The notes: generated from the letters alone by a model not told the origin. Counted from the stretch's first letter, positions 16,023 through 26,128 are shown. The stretch is 64,000 bases of DNA from Slackia sp. ZJ119 (GCF_011039175.1 NZ_JAAKEN010000014.1:25945-89944); one strand, 5' to 3'. Numbers and translations are program-made.

Positions 16023-17066
16023 TCAGAGACGTCGGTCAAGGCCGGAGTTCTTGTACCACTCGGCCTTGTTCTGGTACATGCGCCGATCGGCCTCCCTCAG
16101 CACCTCTTCAAGAGTGCAATCGGGGAATTCGCCGCGGGCGACCCACCCCGCCGAAAGGGTCAGCAGACACTCTTCCTCGGAGAAAGAGGCCTTCCAGCCG
16201 CAGGTGCTCTCGGCAAAACGGGCAAGCTGGTCGGACATGCGCTCGGCGTCGGCGGAGCTGATGACGGCGAACTCGTCTCCGCCGATGCGGAAGACCACGC
16301 CGTCGGGCTCAAAAGCGTCGCGCAACAGATCCGCCGCGGCGCAGATCATCTCGTCGCCGGCCAAATGCCCGAAGGTGTCGTTGACGTACTTCAGCCGGTT
16401 CAGGTCGAAGATCGCCAGCGAGAAGTCGTTTTCGGCGTGCTTCTCGAGGGCCTGGGTGTAGGAGGCGCGGTTGTGCAGATCGGTCAGGCCGTCGTGGTAA
16501 GCCTGCCTGACGGTCTTGTTCAGGTAATACTGCTTCTGAGCAGCCACGATGCCCACGCCGCCGAACGTGGCGAAGTACAGCACGGGAAAACGCGCGAGAA
16601 ACGTGGAGGTGTAGCAGTCCCCCACGATCTGGTTCAGCGGGGTGTAGAACAGCACGACCAGAAACACCTGGAAGTACAGGCTCAAAACGAAAGACACCCT
16701 CATGCCGAGAAGGCTCGGGCCGAAAACGGGGACCATCAAAACCCACAGGCAGGCAAAGCCCTCGTTCTCGCCCGACAAGGCGTAAAAGGAAAAGACGACG
16801 CCCGCGACGACCGCAGCGATGGTGGCCGATGTCAAAGCGTCCTTTCGCTTGGCGAAGACGACGGCGGCAAGCAGTCCCGCCGTGAGGAGCGCGGTGCTGA
16901 GCGCCATGAGCCACCAGCCCTTTGCGACGTTCATGACCGTGAGAACCACGGCAATGATCGCAAGGAAGCTCGACCCCAGAAAGAGCATGCGAAGCTGCAG
17001 CTCTTTGTCGGAATCGGTTTGCAGGTCTTCAGAGAAAACCTTTTTGATTGTGCCCCACTTCGTCAT
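16023..17066 (-). CDS. Membrane diguanylate cyclase (GGDEF)
   Basis: A 347-residue protein. Residues 25-175 hold about six membrane helices; the C-terminal GGDEF domain (about 185-345) has DGLTDLHNRAS, FDLNRLKYVNDTFGHLAGDE and an intact FRIGGDEFAV. It should make cyclic-di-GMP. No RxxD inhibitory site is visible five residues before GGDEF. A longer frame upstream is rejected because it crosses the promoter; ATG 17066 is preceded by only a weak AAGG. The promoter contains an 11-bp poly-G tract, so expression may be phase-variable. It is next to a cyclic-di-GMP phosphodiesterase gene on the same strand. Confidence 0.9.
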   Translation of the reverse strand: MTKWGTIKKVFSEDLQTDSDKELQLRMLFLGSSFLAIIAVVLTVMNVAKGWWLMALSTALLTAGLLAAVVFAKRKDALTSATIAAVVAGVVFSFYALSGENEGFACLWVLMVPVFGPSLLGMRVSFVLSLYFQVFLVVLFYTPLNQIVGDCYTSTFLARFPVLYFATFGGVGIVAAQKQYYLNKTVRQAYHDGLTDLHNRASYTQALEKHAENDFSLAIFDLNRLKYVNDTFGHLAGDEMICAAADLLRDAFEPDGVVFRIGGDEFAVISSADAERMSDQLARFAESTCGWKASFSEEECLLTLSAGWVARGEFPDCTLEEVLREADRRMYQNKAEWYKNSGLDRRL

Positions 17067-17123
17067 TGGCAAGGCCTTCGGTTCGGCAACAGGGCGCCAG
17101 ACGTTCGCGCCGCGAGCATGCGT

Positions 17124-17149
17124 ATTATATAGCCCCCCCCCCCGCAAAG
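17124..17149 (-). promoter_or_regulatory. Poly-G tract inside the promoter of the diguanylate cyclase gene
   Basis: On the minus strand, CTTTGC (17149-17144) is followed by eleven G (17143-17133), then CTA and a perfect TATAAT (17129-17124). The tract occupies the -35/-10 spacer. With 11 G the spacing from the weak -35 candidate to the -10 is 14 nt. Slipped-strand change of the tract would alter spacing and so expression, as known for poly-G/C promoter tracts in Neisseria. Confidence 0.65.
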
Positions 17150-17238
17150 CGTCCTGAAACAGCCGCACAACTTCACAACTGCAGGTTTTGGGGAGACGTT
17201 GTTCGTCCCGTTTTGCCGCTTCGCCCAACCATTGTACC

Positions 17239-17278
17239 AAAAAACGCCCTGCATGTCTTCGCGCCGACATGCAGGGCG
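17239..17278 (-). terminator. Rho-independent terminator of the EAL gene
   Basis: Reading the minus strand, CGCCCTGCATGTC (17278-17266) pairs perfectly with GACATGCAGGGCG (17257-17245) around an 8-nt loop and is followed by six T (17244-17239). It lies 12 bp past the stop of the gene at 17290-20136. Confidence 0.9.
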
Positions 17279-17289
17279 ACGCGGGCGGG

Positions 17290-20136
17290 CTACTTCCCCC
17301 AGTTTTCGCGGCAAAACGCCTGGAACGCCTCTATCGGAACAGGCCTGCTCGAGTAATACCCCTGATAGTAATCGCCCGCAAGGGAGGCGACCAGCGCACG
17401 CTGCTCCTCCGTCTCGACGCCCTCGACGCAGGTGTGCAGGCCCGCTTCCCGAGCGCTGCGGATGATGGTTTCCAGCAGATTGAGGCCCCGCTCGCTGACG
17501 AGGGCGCCCAAAAGAAAGACCCGGTCCACCTTCAGCTCGTCGACGGGAAGCTGCAGCAGCAGCGCCAGAGAAGACATCCCCGTGCCGAAGTCGTCAAGGG
17601 CGATGGCGATGCCGCGCGAACGGAAGAACCGCAGCTCGTCTTCGAGGAAGTCCGGGCTCATGCGGCGGCACCGCTCCGTCAGCTCCAGGCAAAGGCTCTC
17701 AGGCGGGCAGTCCTCGTCCTTCAAAGCGTTCAGCACGTCTTCGCGGAAGTTTCCGTATTTCAGCTGGGAATCTGCGATGTTGACGTTCAAGATGAAGTCC
17801 GGACGTTCTTGGCGCAGGGCCTTGGTCTCGCGTATCGCCTGGCGCAAAATCCAGTTCCCCACCGGAATGAAGGCAGGATCGTTTTCCAGCCACGGAATGA
17901 AGTTGTCCGGCGGCACGACGCCGCAAGACTTGTGCCGGTAGCGCAGCAGCGCCTCGGCGCCGATCACCTTTCCCGTTTCAAATGAAACGATCGGCTGGTA
18001 GCACAAGAAGAAGTCCCTGCAGCCCTCCATGGCGCTGCGGTGGATGTCCGCATGCAGCTGGACGTTCTCGACGTTGACCGTGTGGCGAATGTCCTCGCTG
18101 AAAACCAGCTCGTTGCGGTAGTTTTCCAAGGACTGCTCCATGGCGTATACCAAGTTGCTGCGCACGAGGGACTCGCTTTGGGAATGATGGGGGTCGAGCT
18201 GCACCGCGCCGCCGTATATCCGCAGCGGAACCCGCAGGCTGCCGATCTGCGTTTCGTTTTGCGCGACGCGGCGAAGGCGGCAGAAGAGGTCCCGCATCTC
18301 GTCGGGGCTGGCGTCGTGCAGGTAGAACGCGAACTTCACGCCTTCCAGGCGAAACGCCTGCCCCCGGCCCGCGACGAGGTCTCGAAGCTCGACGCCGAAA
18401 AGCTGCAAGATCCGATTTCCGCCCTCTTGGCCGTACATGACGTTGATGTGGGGGAAGTTCTCGATCCCCACCTCGACCACGCAGGCGCAGGACCGCTCGT
18501 CGATCAGCCGATGGATGCTTTTGGTGAACTCCGCGCCGACGTGCAAGCCGGTGACGGAGTCCACCTCGTCGACGATGCCGTGGTTGGAAATGGTGCCCGC
18601 GAAGAAGTCGGGGTCTTTCCCGTCGCCTTTCAGCACCACGCCCCGGCAGGTGCAGACGACGTATTCTCCCAGGCGGTTCTTCACCCGGTATTCCAGGTTG
18701 TGCGACTGGCTGCGTCCGGAGAACACCGCTTCAATGTCGTCATGGTACGTCTGCCTGTCCTGCGGATGGATGCGGGATTCCCAGATCCATCCCCCTTCGA
18801 ACATGTACTCGCTCGGCAGGTCGAAATACTGCACCGCGTTCGAAGACCAGCGGGACACCCCCGTGTCCATGTTGCACAGAAAGATGTAGTTGCGCTCCGA
18901 GGTGGAGGCGAAGGCCGCGAACGCTCGATCCGTCAGCCCGCTGACGTCAAGCCCCCCCGAAGCCGAGTCTTCGGCCTGCGCCGATTCCTGCGCAGAAAGC
19001 GACGAGCGGTCCTGCGGCGCCGAGGGTTCAGGCATCGGGCGTTCGACGGGGCCGTGCTTGATCTTGTTGCGCTCCTTGTTGCGATACAGGGCGGCAGCCA
19101 CTGCCCGCTCGGCGTCTGGGACGTCTTCGCAAGAAGGATCGTAGCGCGCATACCCCAAAGAAACGCGCGGAAGACGCGGATCGGCCTTGCGGCACTCTTC
19201 CAAAGCGGCAAAGAACCGATCGTTGAGCGCGACGACGTCGGCCTCGTTGCCGTCAAGAACCACGTAGAACTCGTCGTCCCTGATCCGGCAGCAGGCGCCG
19301 TGGCGCCCATAGACCTTCCGAATGACGCCGCCGATCGTCCGAAGGCATTGGTCGCCGTAAGCGGGACCGTGCTCGTCGTTGACGGCCCGGAAAGAGTCAA
19401 TGTCGATCATTTCGATCATCGTTGGCTTCCGCAGCCGGGAAAGCAGGCTGTGGCAGCTGGCGTGGTTGAGCAGCATCGTCTTCGCGTCGAGGCGTTGCAG
19501 CATGTCGTTGTAGAAAAGGTAGAACAGCGAAACGACGATCGCGACCGCAAGCCATGCGGTCTTGACGTCCCGGTCTATCTGGTTGGCCACGATCCCCAGC
19601 ACCAGAAGGCCCAGCATGCAGACGAGCATGGCCTTGTTCTTGCCCTGGTACTGAGAGCTGACGCGATACCCGGCCCGCAGCACGTATATCGTGACGCCCA
19701 CATAGGTTGCAAGGTAGATCCAGTAGAACGGGCCGTGGTGGAACACGCCGTTTGCGTCCACGTAGTAGATGAACCCTCCGAAGGCGGACAGGAATTCCAA
19801 GACGGCGTGCACGATCAGCAGATACGACAGGCGCCAGCGCCTCTGCGGCGCATTCGCGGCCTGCCGCAGCACCTCCGCGCACAGAAACGGCACGACCGGC
19901 GTCACCGAAAGCTCCACCATCTTCGTCCATACGACGACCTCGCGAAACGCCCCTCCGAAGGCGGCGGCCGCGCTCCCCGACCATTCCGCGAGGATGCCCA
20001 AGGCGACGCTGAGGAACAGCAACGAAAACTGCTTTTTCTTGCGCTGAGAGAACAGGTCGTTCGTGTTCGCCATGAACGCGAGCAGCGCCATGAACACAAC
20101 GACCTCTGAAACGATCACCGTGTAGAAATTCAGCAC
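17290..20136 (-). CDS. Membrane EAL phosphodiesterase with degenerate GGDEF and PAS domains
   Basis: A 948-residue protein. About seven membrane helices (residues 5-235) lead to a GGDEF-like domain whose signature is RIRDDEF rather than GGDEF. A Ser/Ala/Pro linker (about 365-400) follows, then a PAS-like domain (about 410-525), a second degenerate GGDEF (RLEGVKF) and a C-terminal EAL domain (about 680-940). The EAL residues are intact: GAEALLRY, LELTE, DDFGTG, ELKVDR and EGVET. I infer cyclic-di-GMP hydrolysis, with the GGDEF domains acting as sensors or scaffolds. A GTG at 20136 follows GGAGGTG. It pairs functionally with the cyclase at 16023-17066. Confidence 0.9.
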   Translation of the reverse strand: MLNFYTVIVSEVVVFMALLAFMANTNDLFSQRKKKQFSLLFLSVALGILAEWSGSAAAAFGGAFREVVVWTKMVELSVTPVVPFLCAEVLRQAANAPQRRWRLSYLLIVHAVLEFLSAFGGFIYYVDANGVFHHGPFYWIYLATYVGVTIYVLRAGYRVSSQYQGKNKAMLVCMLGLLVLGIVANQIDRDVKTAWLAVAIVVSLFYLFYNDMLQRLDAKTMLLNHASCHSLLSRLRKPTMIEMIDIDSFRAVNDEHGPAYGDQCLRTIGGVIRKVYGRHGACCRIRDDEFYVVLDGNEADVVALNDRFFAALEECRKADPRLPRVSLGYARYDPSCEDVPDAERAVAAALYRNKERNKIKHGPVERPMPEPSAPQDRSSLSAQESAQAEDSASGGLDVSGLTDRAFAAFASTSERNYIFLCNMDTGVSRWSSNAVQYFDLPSEYMFEGGWIWESRIHPQDRQTYHDDIEAVFSGRSQSHNLEYRVKNRLGEYVVCTCRGVVLKGDGKDPDFFAGTISNHGIVDEVDSVTGLHVGAEFTKSIHRLIDERSCACVVEVGIENFPHINVMYGQEGGNRILQLFGVELRDLVAGRGQAFRLEGVKFAFYLHDASPDEMRDLFCRLRRVAQNETQIGSLRVPLRIYGGAVQLDPHHSQSESLVRSNLVYAMEQSLENYRNELVFSEDIRHTVNVENVQLHADIHRSAMEGCRDFFLCYQPIVSFETGKVIGAEALLRYRHKSCGVVPPDNFIPWLENDPAFIPVGNWILRQAIRETKALRQERPDFILNVNIADSQLKYGNFREDVLNALKDEDCPPESLCLELTERCRRMSPDFLEDELRFFRSRGIAIALDDFGTGMSSLALLLQLPVDELKVDRVFLLGALVSERGLNLLETIIRSAREAGLHTCVEGVETEEQRALVASLAGDYYQGYYSSRPVPIEAFQAFCRENWGK

Positions 20137-20395
20137 GAAGGCTTCACCTCCAACACCATCTCGCCCTTATTACGCACAGCACCATAATAAACCCACACAG
20201 GCATAAAAAATCAGCAGACGTCCTAAAAACGGGCATCTTGAGCGCCGACAGGCACGTCAGGCGACGACGCAGCGAACCGAGGGCGGCGAAGCGGCGGCCG
20301 GGCGCAGCAGAAAGGGGCGAACCGGCAGAGGGGTGGCAGCCCCCCTCTGCCATGCAAGGCCGCCGGCGGCACTCCCCCGCCGGCGGCGCGACCTG

Positions 20396-21547
<1,152 letters not shown>

Positions 21548-21583
21548 GCTCTGCCCTTCTCGACTGTTGGCAAACGTCTTGCA

Positions 21584-21589
21584 ATTATA
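21584..21589 (-). promoter_or_regulatory. -10 box of the malic enzyme gene
   Basis: A perfect TATAAT on the minus strand lies 37 bp before the ATG. The -35 position has no good match, which fits activation by a factor bound upstream, possibly in the 260-bp element at 21686-21945. Confidence 0.5.
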
Positions 21590-21685
21590 GCTCTCGAAGG
21601 GCGCCGCCATGCACGTCGCGATCCGTTAATCGGCGCATTCCCGCAACAGGCGCAGGCGGGGCGGGGCGGGCGAAAGCGCGAGCAA

Positions 21686-21945
21686 GCCCGAGGAAACGCC
21701 GCGAGCAATGCGTGCGAAAAAACATTTGGCACGTAGGCGGCGGTCGATCCTAAAAAATGCATCATTTTATTGGTTCAAAAATGTTAGCTTTACGAATTTG
21801 GTGCATTTTTCTTCTCTTCGCTGCAGAAAATGCATCAAACGTCGCGACCAATGGTTCTGTTTTTGCTAGCATTCGCCGAACCACCCGGGATTTGGTGCAT
21901 TTTTTAGAAGGAGCCTCCCCCGCAGGTTCATTTGTTTTTTTCGCA
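21686..21945. repeat. 260-bp AT-rich element, copy 1
   Basis: It is nearly identical, in the same orientation, to 32945-33204, with about six substitutions and no length change. It carries four spaced motifs, alternately AAAATGCATCA and TTTGGTGCATTTTT; the outermost pair (CTAAAAAATGCA and TGCATTTTTTAG) are perfect complements. It lies 139 bp upstream of the malic enzyme start and just past the LuxR stop. A frame on the plus strand (from 21757) could encode about 66 shared residues, but at least three of the differences change amino acids and there is no ribosome site. I treat it as non-coding. Confidence 0.85.
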
Positions 21946-22055
21946 AGCAGTCCGCCGCCGAAAGGGCGCGGCGAACTCTTGCCGGTTTGGAACGGCATCG
22001 GAGCCAGAACGGTCTTTTGGCCCCTTGATCGGCCAGCATTCAGGTGCCGGGCGGC

Positions 22056-23591
22056 CTATTCGCGAATCTCCTCCACCATGTCGATGAGGTCCTGCTTGCT
22101 GTGGACGTCGAGCTTCGTGTAGATGTGGCGTATATGCATCTTGACGGTGTTGCGCGACACGACGAGCGCCCCTTCCATGAAGGGCATGTCGCGCCCTCGC
22201 GCCAGCAGCTCGAGCACTTCGCGTTCGCGCGGAGTGAGCTGGTAGGTGCGTGCAATGGCGTCGCACGGATCGGTCCAATAGCGCCGCTCGGCGTCCTCGA
22301 CGCTCATCTCCGCCCGCTCGCCTTCAGCAAAAGAGGGAGCTTCAGGTTCGACAGCGGGCATCGCGGCGGTCATGAACGGCACCTGCAGCTGCGGAAACTT
22401 CAGCAGGACGATCAGCAGCACCACGTAGGCGAACACCACGACGAGCTCGGCGGCATGCATGGCCTCAAAAGGCGCCAAGCTTGGCAAGAGCACGCGTGCG
22501 CCCAACGCCACAAGGGTTCCCAGCAGATGCCCGCACACGGCCACGAAACGCGCGAGCGCGGCCGCCTCGAGCGTCTGCTCGGAATTGCGCGCGGCCCACA
22601 CCACCAAAGACCACATGACCACTTCGAAAAGCGCCGTCCCAAGCCCGCCGACAAGCAGCGCAAGCCCCGGAAGGAAGACATCGAGCGCCGGCTCGAGCAA
22701 AATGCCCGCAACCGTGCACAAAAGGGCGCCGAAGAACACGTGCTCAGAGCGCAGGCCGCGCCAAAGCGCCGCCACGACCACGAGCGCCGCGAGGACCACG
22801 AACGAAGCCAGGTTGGCGTGCGGGTCGGCCTCGCTTGCCCCGTTGCGCAGAAACCCCAGCATAAGCGCCGAAAACACAACGACGACGACAAACCCCGGCG
22901 TGAGAACCTTGCCCAGAGGACGCTTCACCACGCCGGACATCGCGAACGCCGCGGGTATGCGCGGGGAGGCCGAGCGCATGCGGAACGCCGTGCCGGCGCG
23001 CCCTCCCAGGCCGATCATGCAGCAGACGGTCGACCCCACGAGCAGAAGGCCCGCCAGCGCCATGGCGCCGCTCTCGAGCAGGCTCCCCTCCCGCACCAGC
23101 TGCGAGGCCAGGGAGTAGGAGGCGAACGCGCCGAGCATCCCCAGCGCACAGGCGCGCATGACGGACGTGCGGTCGAGCAGCGCGAACACGCACGTGAGTC
23201 CCACGCTCACCGGGGCGCCGACCATCTTTGTGAGGAAGAGCGCACACAGAAGGAGGGCCGTGCGCGCATCGGCGTCCTCAACGCCGGGAGCCGCGAACAG
23301 CACGAGGGCTGCGCCGGCGGCGAAGCACAGGACGCCGGCGGCGCAGGACACGGCGAACAGCCGCCGCAGGTCCCCGTCGTCGCGCTTGGCGTACCAGAGC
23401 GCCACCGCGAGGAACAACGCATAGGACGCCACGGAGAACACGCGCATGACGAGCGTGCCGAAAGGAAGGCCGGCCGCCGAGAGCGTCTCGGCGTCTCCCA
23501 GCCAGATGCCGGAGAACATGAGGGCGAGGCCCAGCGCCGCGCAGAACATCGCGTGCCTCCCTCCCCTGACGATGGCAGGCTCAGCGTGCAT
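22056..23591 (-). CDS. Membrane-anchored LuxR-family regulator
   Basis: A 511-residue protein. Residues 1-400 contain about 12 hydrophobic segments resembling a transporter-like sensor. Residues about 440-505 are a LuxR helix-turn-helix (YQLTPREREVLELLARG, VSRNTVKMHIRHIYTKLDVHS). This architecture is expanded in Eggerthellaceae, where such genes often sit beside the respiratory enzymes they control. ATG 23591 follows GGGAGGTG. It overlaps the preceding DUF1847 gene by 11 bp, so it is the last gene of the C4-dicarboxylate operon and a good candidate for its regulator. Confidence 0.9.
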   Translation of the reverse strand: MHAEPAIVRGGRHAMFCAALGLALMFSGIWLGDAETLSAAGLPFGTLVMRVFSVASYALFLAVALWYAKRDDGDLRRLFAVSCAAGVLCFAAGAALVLFAAPGVEDADARTALLLCALFLTKMVGAPVSVGLTCVFALLDRTSVMRACALGMLGAFASYSLASQLVREGSLLESGAMALAGLLLVGSTVCCMIGLGGRAGTAFRMRSASPRIPAAFAMSGVVKRPLGKVLTPGFVVVVVFSALMLGFLRNGASEADPHANLASFVVLAALVVVAALWRGLRSEHVFFGALLCTVAGILLEPALDVFLPGLALLVGGLGTALFEVVMWSLVVWAARNSEQTLEAAALARFVAVCGHLLGTLVALGARVLLPSLAPFEAMHAAELVVVFAYVVLLIVLLKFPQLQVPFMTAAMPAVEPEAPSFAEGERAEMSVEDAERRYWTDPCDAIARTYQLTPREREVLELLARGRDMPFMEGALVVSRNTVKMHIRHIYTKLDVHSKQDLIDMVEEIRE

Positions 23592-24309
23592 GACCCAACA
23601 CCTCCCTTCGATCCGCGCCAGCAGGGGTGCGATCCGTCGAAAGGAGTGCATTCGCCGAACATTGTACCCGAGCGTCGAGACGTGCTGGAAGATCCAGCAC
23701 GCAGTCGCGCATCGAAACGCCGTCGGTTGCACGCAGTGGGGCCAAGGGGTCGTGAGCACACGCTCGGTCCTTCACGGCGAGGCAGGTGCATGGCGCGTCT
23801 GCGTGCTTGAAAAACAAAGAATCATGCCCCACGCACAGCCCAATCACCACGTTGAGATCAACGCCCTCCTGATTAAGCAGCTTGGCCTGGCCAATTGGAT
23901 TGCAGAGAGTTCGCGCCATGCCGGGCTTCGTCTCGCACACGAGCGGCTCGCCCAAAAGATCGCGCGGCAAGGCACCTGCCTTGCACGACACCGAAGCCAC
24001 GGAGAAGCCGTTTGTGCGCAACGCCTCACAAAAAGCGTGCGCCTCTTTCGCGAGCGTGATGCAAAACGCCACGCCAATCGAACGATGCCCGCTGCGAGCG
24101 GCAAACAGCATGATCTCTTCTGCCCGCGTTGCCCGCCCATACCCGTCACATGCCGCAACATGCGAGGTCACGGCAAGCATTCGGTCGTCACGGACATATG
24201 ATCGGCAAGACTGCTCGAAAGCTTTGCCGCATGTCGAGCACTCGCTCGCAAAGCCCGCGGTTCGTCCTGATGCGCACTCCCGCTTTTTGCACTGGTCGCA
24301 ACTGAGCAC
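23581..24309 (-). CDS. DUF1847 cysteine-rich metal-binding protein
   Basis: A 242-residue protein with DUF1847 features: an N-terminal cysteine cluster (LSCDQCKKREC and CSTCGKAFEQSC), RATRAEEIMLFAARSGHRSIGVAFC, and later GLCVGHDSLFF and APCTCLAVKDRACAHDPLAPL. The family is common in anaerobes and probably binds zinc or an iron-sulfur cluster; its role is unknown. The GTG at 24309 follows AAAGGGGG. The C-terminal 55 residues or so after APLRATDG look unlike the family and run into the LuxR gene, so they may be an extension produced by stop-codon loss. The gene sits between LarA and LuxR in the operon. Confidence 0.82.
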   Translation of the reverse strand: MLSCDQCKKRECASGRTAGFASECSTCGKAFEQSCRSYVRDDRMLAVTSHVAACDGYGRATRAEEIMLFAARSGHRSIGVAFCITLAKEAHAFCEALRTNGFSVASVSCKAGALPRDLLGEPLVCETKPGMARTLCNPIGQAKLLNQEGVDLNVVIGLCVGHDSLFFKHADAPCTCLAVKDRACAHDPLAPLRATDGVSMRDCVLDLPARLDARVQCSANALLSTDRTPAGADRREVLGHAR

Positions 24310-24335
24310 GGCGGCCCCCTTTCCACATGCTCCGT

Positions 24336-25586
24336 CTAGCTGTCCAACGCAGGCAGCGTCGAGCCGCCAAAGGGCATCACGAGTACGCTCGCATCCGGCC
24401 CCATCTTGCGGACGGCCTGCTCGTATGCTTCTTCAAGCGAAGCAAACGGCGTGAAAAAGAGGCTCTCCACAAAGGCGGAATCCATGTCAGACACCAGGTA
24501 GATGTCGGCATGCTCCATGACCATGGCGATGGCCGCTGCTTTGTGGCCGCCCAGCTTGAAGTCGCGTCCAATGCGTTCGATGAGGTCGCCGGGGCGCTCG
24601 GCTGCGGTCATCCATTCCTCGAACGTGGCATTGCCCAGGCCCTCCTTGCACGAACCCACCAAAATGACCACGCCGCCATCGGCGATGGCGTGCTTGGCAT
24701 TGTCGAGGGCCTTTTGCGTCTGGTACAGGTTCAAATCCTTCGGAGCGCCGCCCTGCGACACGATGACGATGTCGGCACGACGAGGAATGCTCACACGGTA
24801 GAGCCCGTCAAGGAAACGGCATCCCGCACGATGCGCCTGCACCATGTCGCCCGCCACTGCTTTCACGATGCGCTTGTGCTCGTCCAAAACGACGTTGAGC
24901 AAAAAGTCGCACCCGACAAGAGCCGCTGCTTCTTCAATGTCTTGGCGCACGGGGTTGTCGTCAAGGTTGCCGGCGCACGCGCGCGGATCAACCATCTTGG
25001 TGTGGTTTGCCTGAATGGCCTCGCACGTAGACACGCCGGGCATGATGGCCTTTGCTCCGCCCGAATAGCCGGCGAAGTAATGGTACTCGATGTTGCCCAG
25101 ACAGATGCGACGATCCGCCTTCGCCACGGCCTCCACAATATCCACCGGCGTGCCCGCCGCGGTGTCGCCCACATGCACGCAGGTGGCGGGGTCGCCGTCG
25201 ATGCAGGCAATCTCGGCCCATGCACGCTCTCCCGCCAAGCGGCGTCGCTCTTCCTCAGTGTGCGGACGATGGCTTCCCAAAGCGAACACGAGCGTGACGT
25301 CGTTCGGATCAACCCCGGCCTCGTACAGCTCGTCAAGCAACACGGGCATGATGGCGGCAGTGGGAACCGGCCGCGTGATGTCGCTCGAAATGACGACAAC
25401 GCGCTCTCCAGAACGCACGATGTCGCGCAGACGCGGCGTGCCTATGGGTTCGGCAAGCGCACGACGCACCTCGTCGACGCCGGCAAGCTCGCAGGCCACC
25501 GCATTGGGCGCAAGCACGCCCAGCAGGTTGGCATCAGAAACTTCGACCGTTTGCGTGCCTGCGCCGTATCCTACTTCTATCTTCAC
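24336..25586 (-). CDS. larA-like: Nickel-dependent hydroxyacid racemase (LarA family)
   Basis: A 416-residue protein of the lactate racemase superfamily, which uses a nickel-pincer nucleotide. Catalytic and metal residues align with LarA: HRPHT (H109), EYHYFAGYSGGAKAIMPG (H169, K179) and H195, with DITRPVP near residue 69. It acts in the cytosol. Family members racemise lactate, malate, 2-hydroxyglutarate and others. Because this copy lies in an operon with a C4-dicarboxylate carrier, fumarase and fumarate reductase, malate racemisation is the favoured inference. Cofactor genes larB, larC and larE are not in the window. The GTG at 25586 follows AGAGGTG. Confidence 0.88.
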   Translation of the reverse strand: MKIEVGYGAGTQTVEVSDANLLGVLAPNAVACELAGVDEVRRALAEPIGTPRLRDIVRSGERVVVISSDITRPVPTAAIMPVLLDELYEAGVDPNDVTLVFALGSHRPHTEEERRRLAGERAWAEIACIDGDPATCVHVGDTAAGTPVDIVEAVAKADRRICLGNIEYHYFAGYSGGAKAIMPGVSTCEAIQANHTKMVDPRACAGNLDDNPVRQDIEEAAALVGCDFLLNVVLDEHKRIVKAVAGDMVQAHRAGCRFLDGLYRVSIPRRADIVIVSQGGAPKDLNLYQTQKALDNAKHAIADGGVVILVGSCKEGLGNATFEEWMTAAERPGDLIERIGRDFKLGGHKAAAIAMVMEHADIYLVSDMDSAFVESLFFTPFASLEEAYEQAVRKMGPDASVLVMPFGGSTLPALDS

Positions 25587-25601
25587 GAAGCACCTCTTCC
25601 G

Positions 25602-26111
25602 CTACTCTGTTTCAGCCTGCATGATGCTTTTGAGGGCCGCCTGCTCGGCCAAATGACGGTACTCGGACGTCTCCATGCAGGCACTGAGCTGGGACATCAC
25701 TTCGGGAAAGTCCTCAAGGCGCTCACGCCACTCGGCCTCGTCCGCGCCTGGCGCGAACGCGGCCGCGCCGTCTGCCACGCGCACCCAGCGGCCGTCCTCG
25801 TCGGCCTGGAAGTATCCGGTAAGCATGGCGGCCCCTTCCGGGAACGGATCGCCTTCCACGTAAAACGTGCCGCTCACGCTGCTCGTCTCCCCCAACGCGT
25901 CGTGCGCCCAGTCTTGGGAAGAAGGCACCGCGTACAGCGCGTCGGCGCCCGGCATGCGCACGAGCTTCATCTTCTGCTCGAACACGAGGCTCGCGCCGAG
26001 CCGCTCGTCGTCCGGTGCGCCTTCCGCCGGCTCGCCGGCCTCTTCCATGTGCGTGCGCAGCTCTTCGATGCGGGCCTGCGCGGCCGCGTCGACAACGCCG
26101 TTCTCGTTCAT
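25602..26111 (-). CDS. Hypothetical acidic protein in the C4-dicarboxylate operon
   Basis: A 169-residue acidic soluble protein, starting MNENGVVDAAAQARIEELRT. Its centre contains GASLVFEQKMKLVRMPG, VSGTFYVEGDPFPEGAAMLTGYF and DEDGRWVRVADG. There is no signal peptide, membrane segment or cysteine cluster, and I recognise no family. AAGGAGG lies 6 nt before ATG 26111; an ATG two codons earlier is too close to that site. It is 17 bp behind the SdhE-like gene and 15 bp ahead of larA, so it is surely co-transcribed. A role as an accessory or chaperone for the racemase or reductase is a guess. Confidence 0.7.
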   Translation of the reverse strand: MNENGVVDAAAQARIEELRTHMEEAGEPAEGAPDDERLGASLVFEQKMKLVRMPGADALYAVPSSQDWAHDALGETSSVSGTFYVEGDPFPEGAAMLTGYFQADEDGRWVRVADGAAAFAPGADEAEWRERLEDFPEVMSQLSACMETSEYRHLAEQAALKSIMQAETE

Positions 26112-26128
26112 GGACATCCTCCTTGCCT

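Noticed and set aside
18950..18960. C7 run in the EAL gene as a phase-variation tract
   Set aside because: Only seven bases, within an intact frame; too short to argue for switching.
18040..20109. 689-codon open frame opposite the EAL gene
   Set aside because: Antisense shadow of a high-GC gene; the protein is rich in Arg, His and Val with no domain, and there is no ribosome site.
21757..22122. Open frames in the 260-bp elements (from 21757 and 33016) as a shared small gene
   Set aside because: No ribosome site, differences between copies change amino acids, and the two frames diverge completely after the element ends.
22044..23810. 588-codon open frame opposite the membrane LuxR gene
   Set aside because: Arg/His/Gln-rich shadow; the minus strand encodes a clear LuxR protein.
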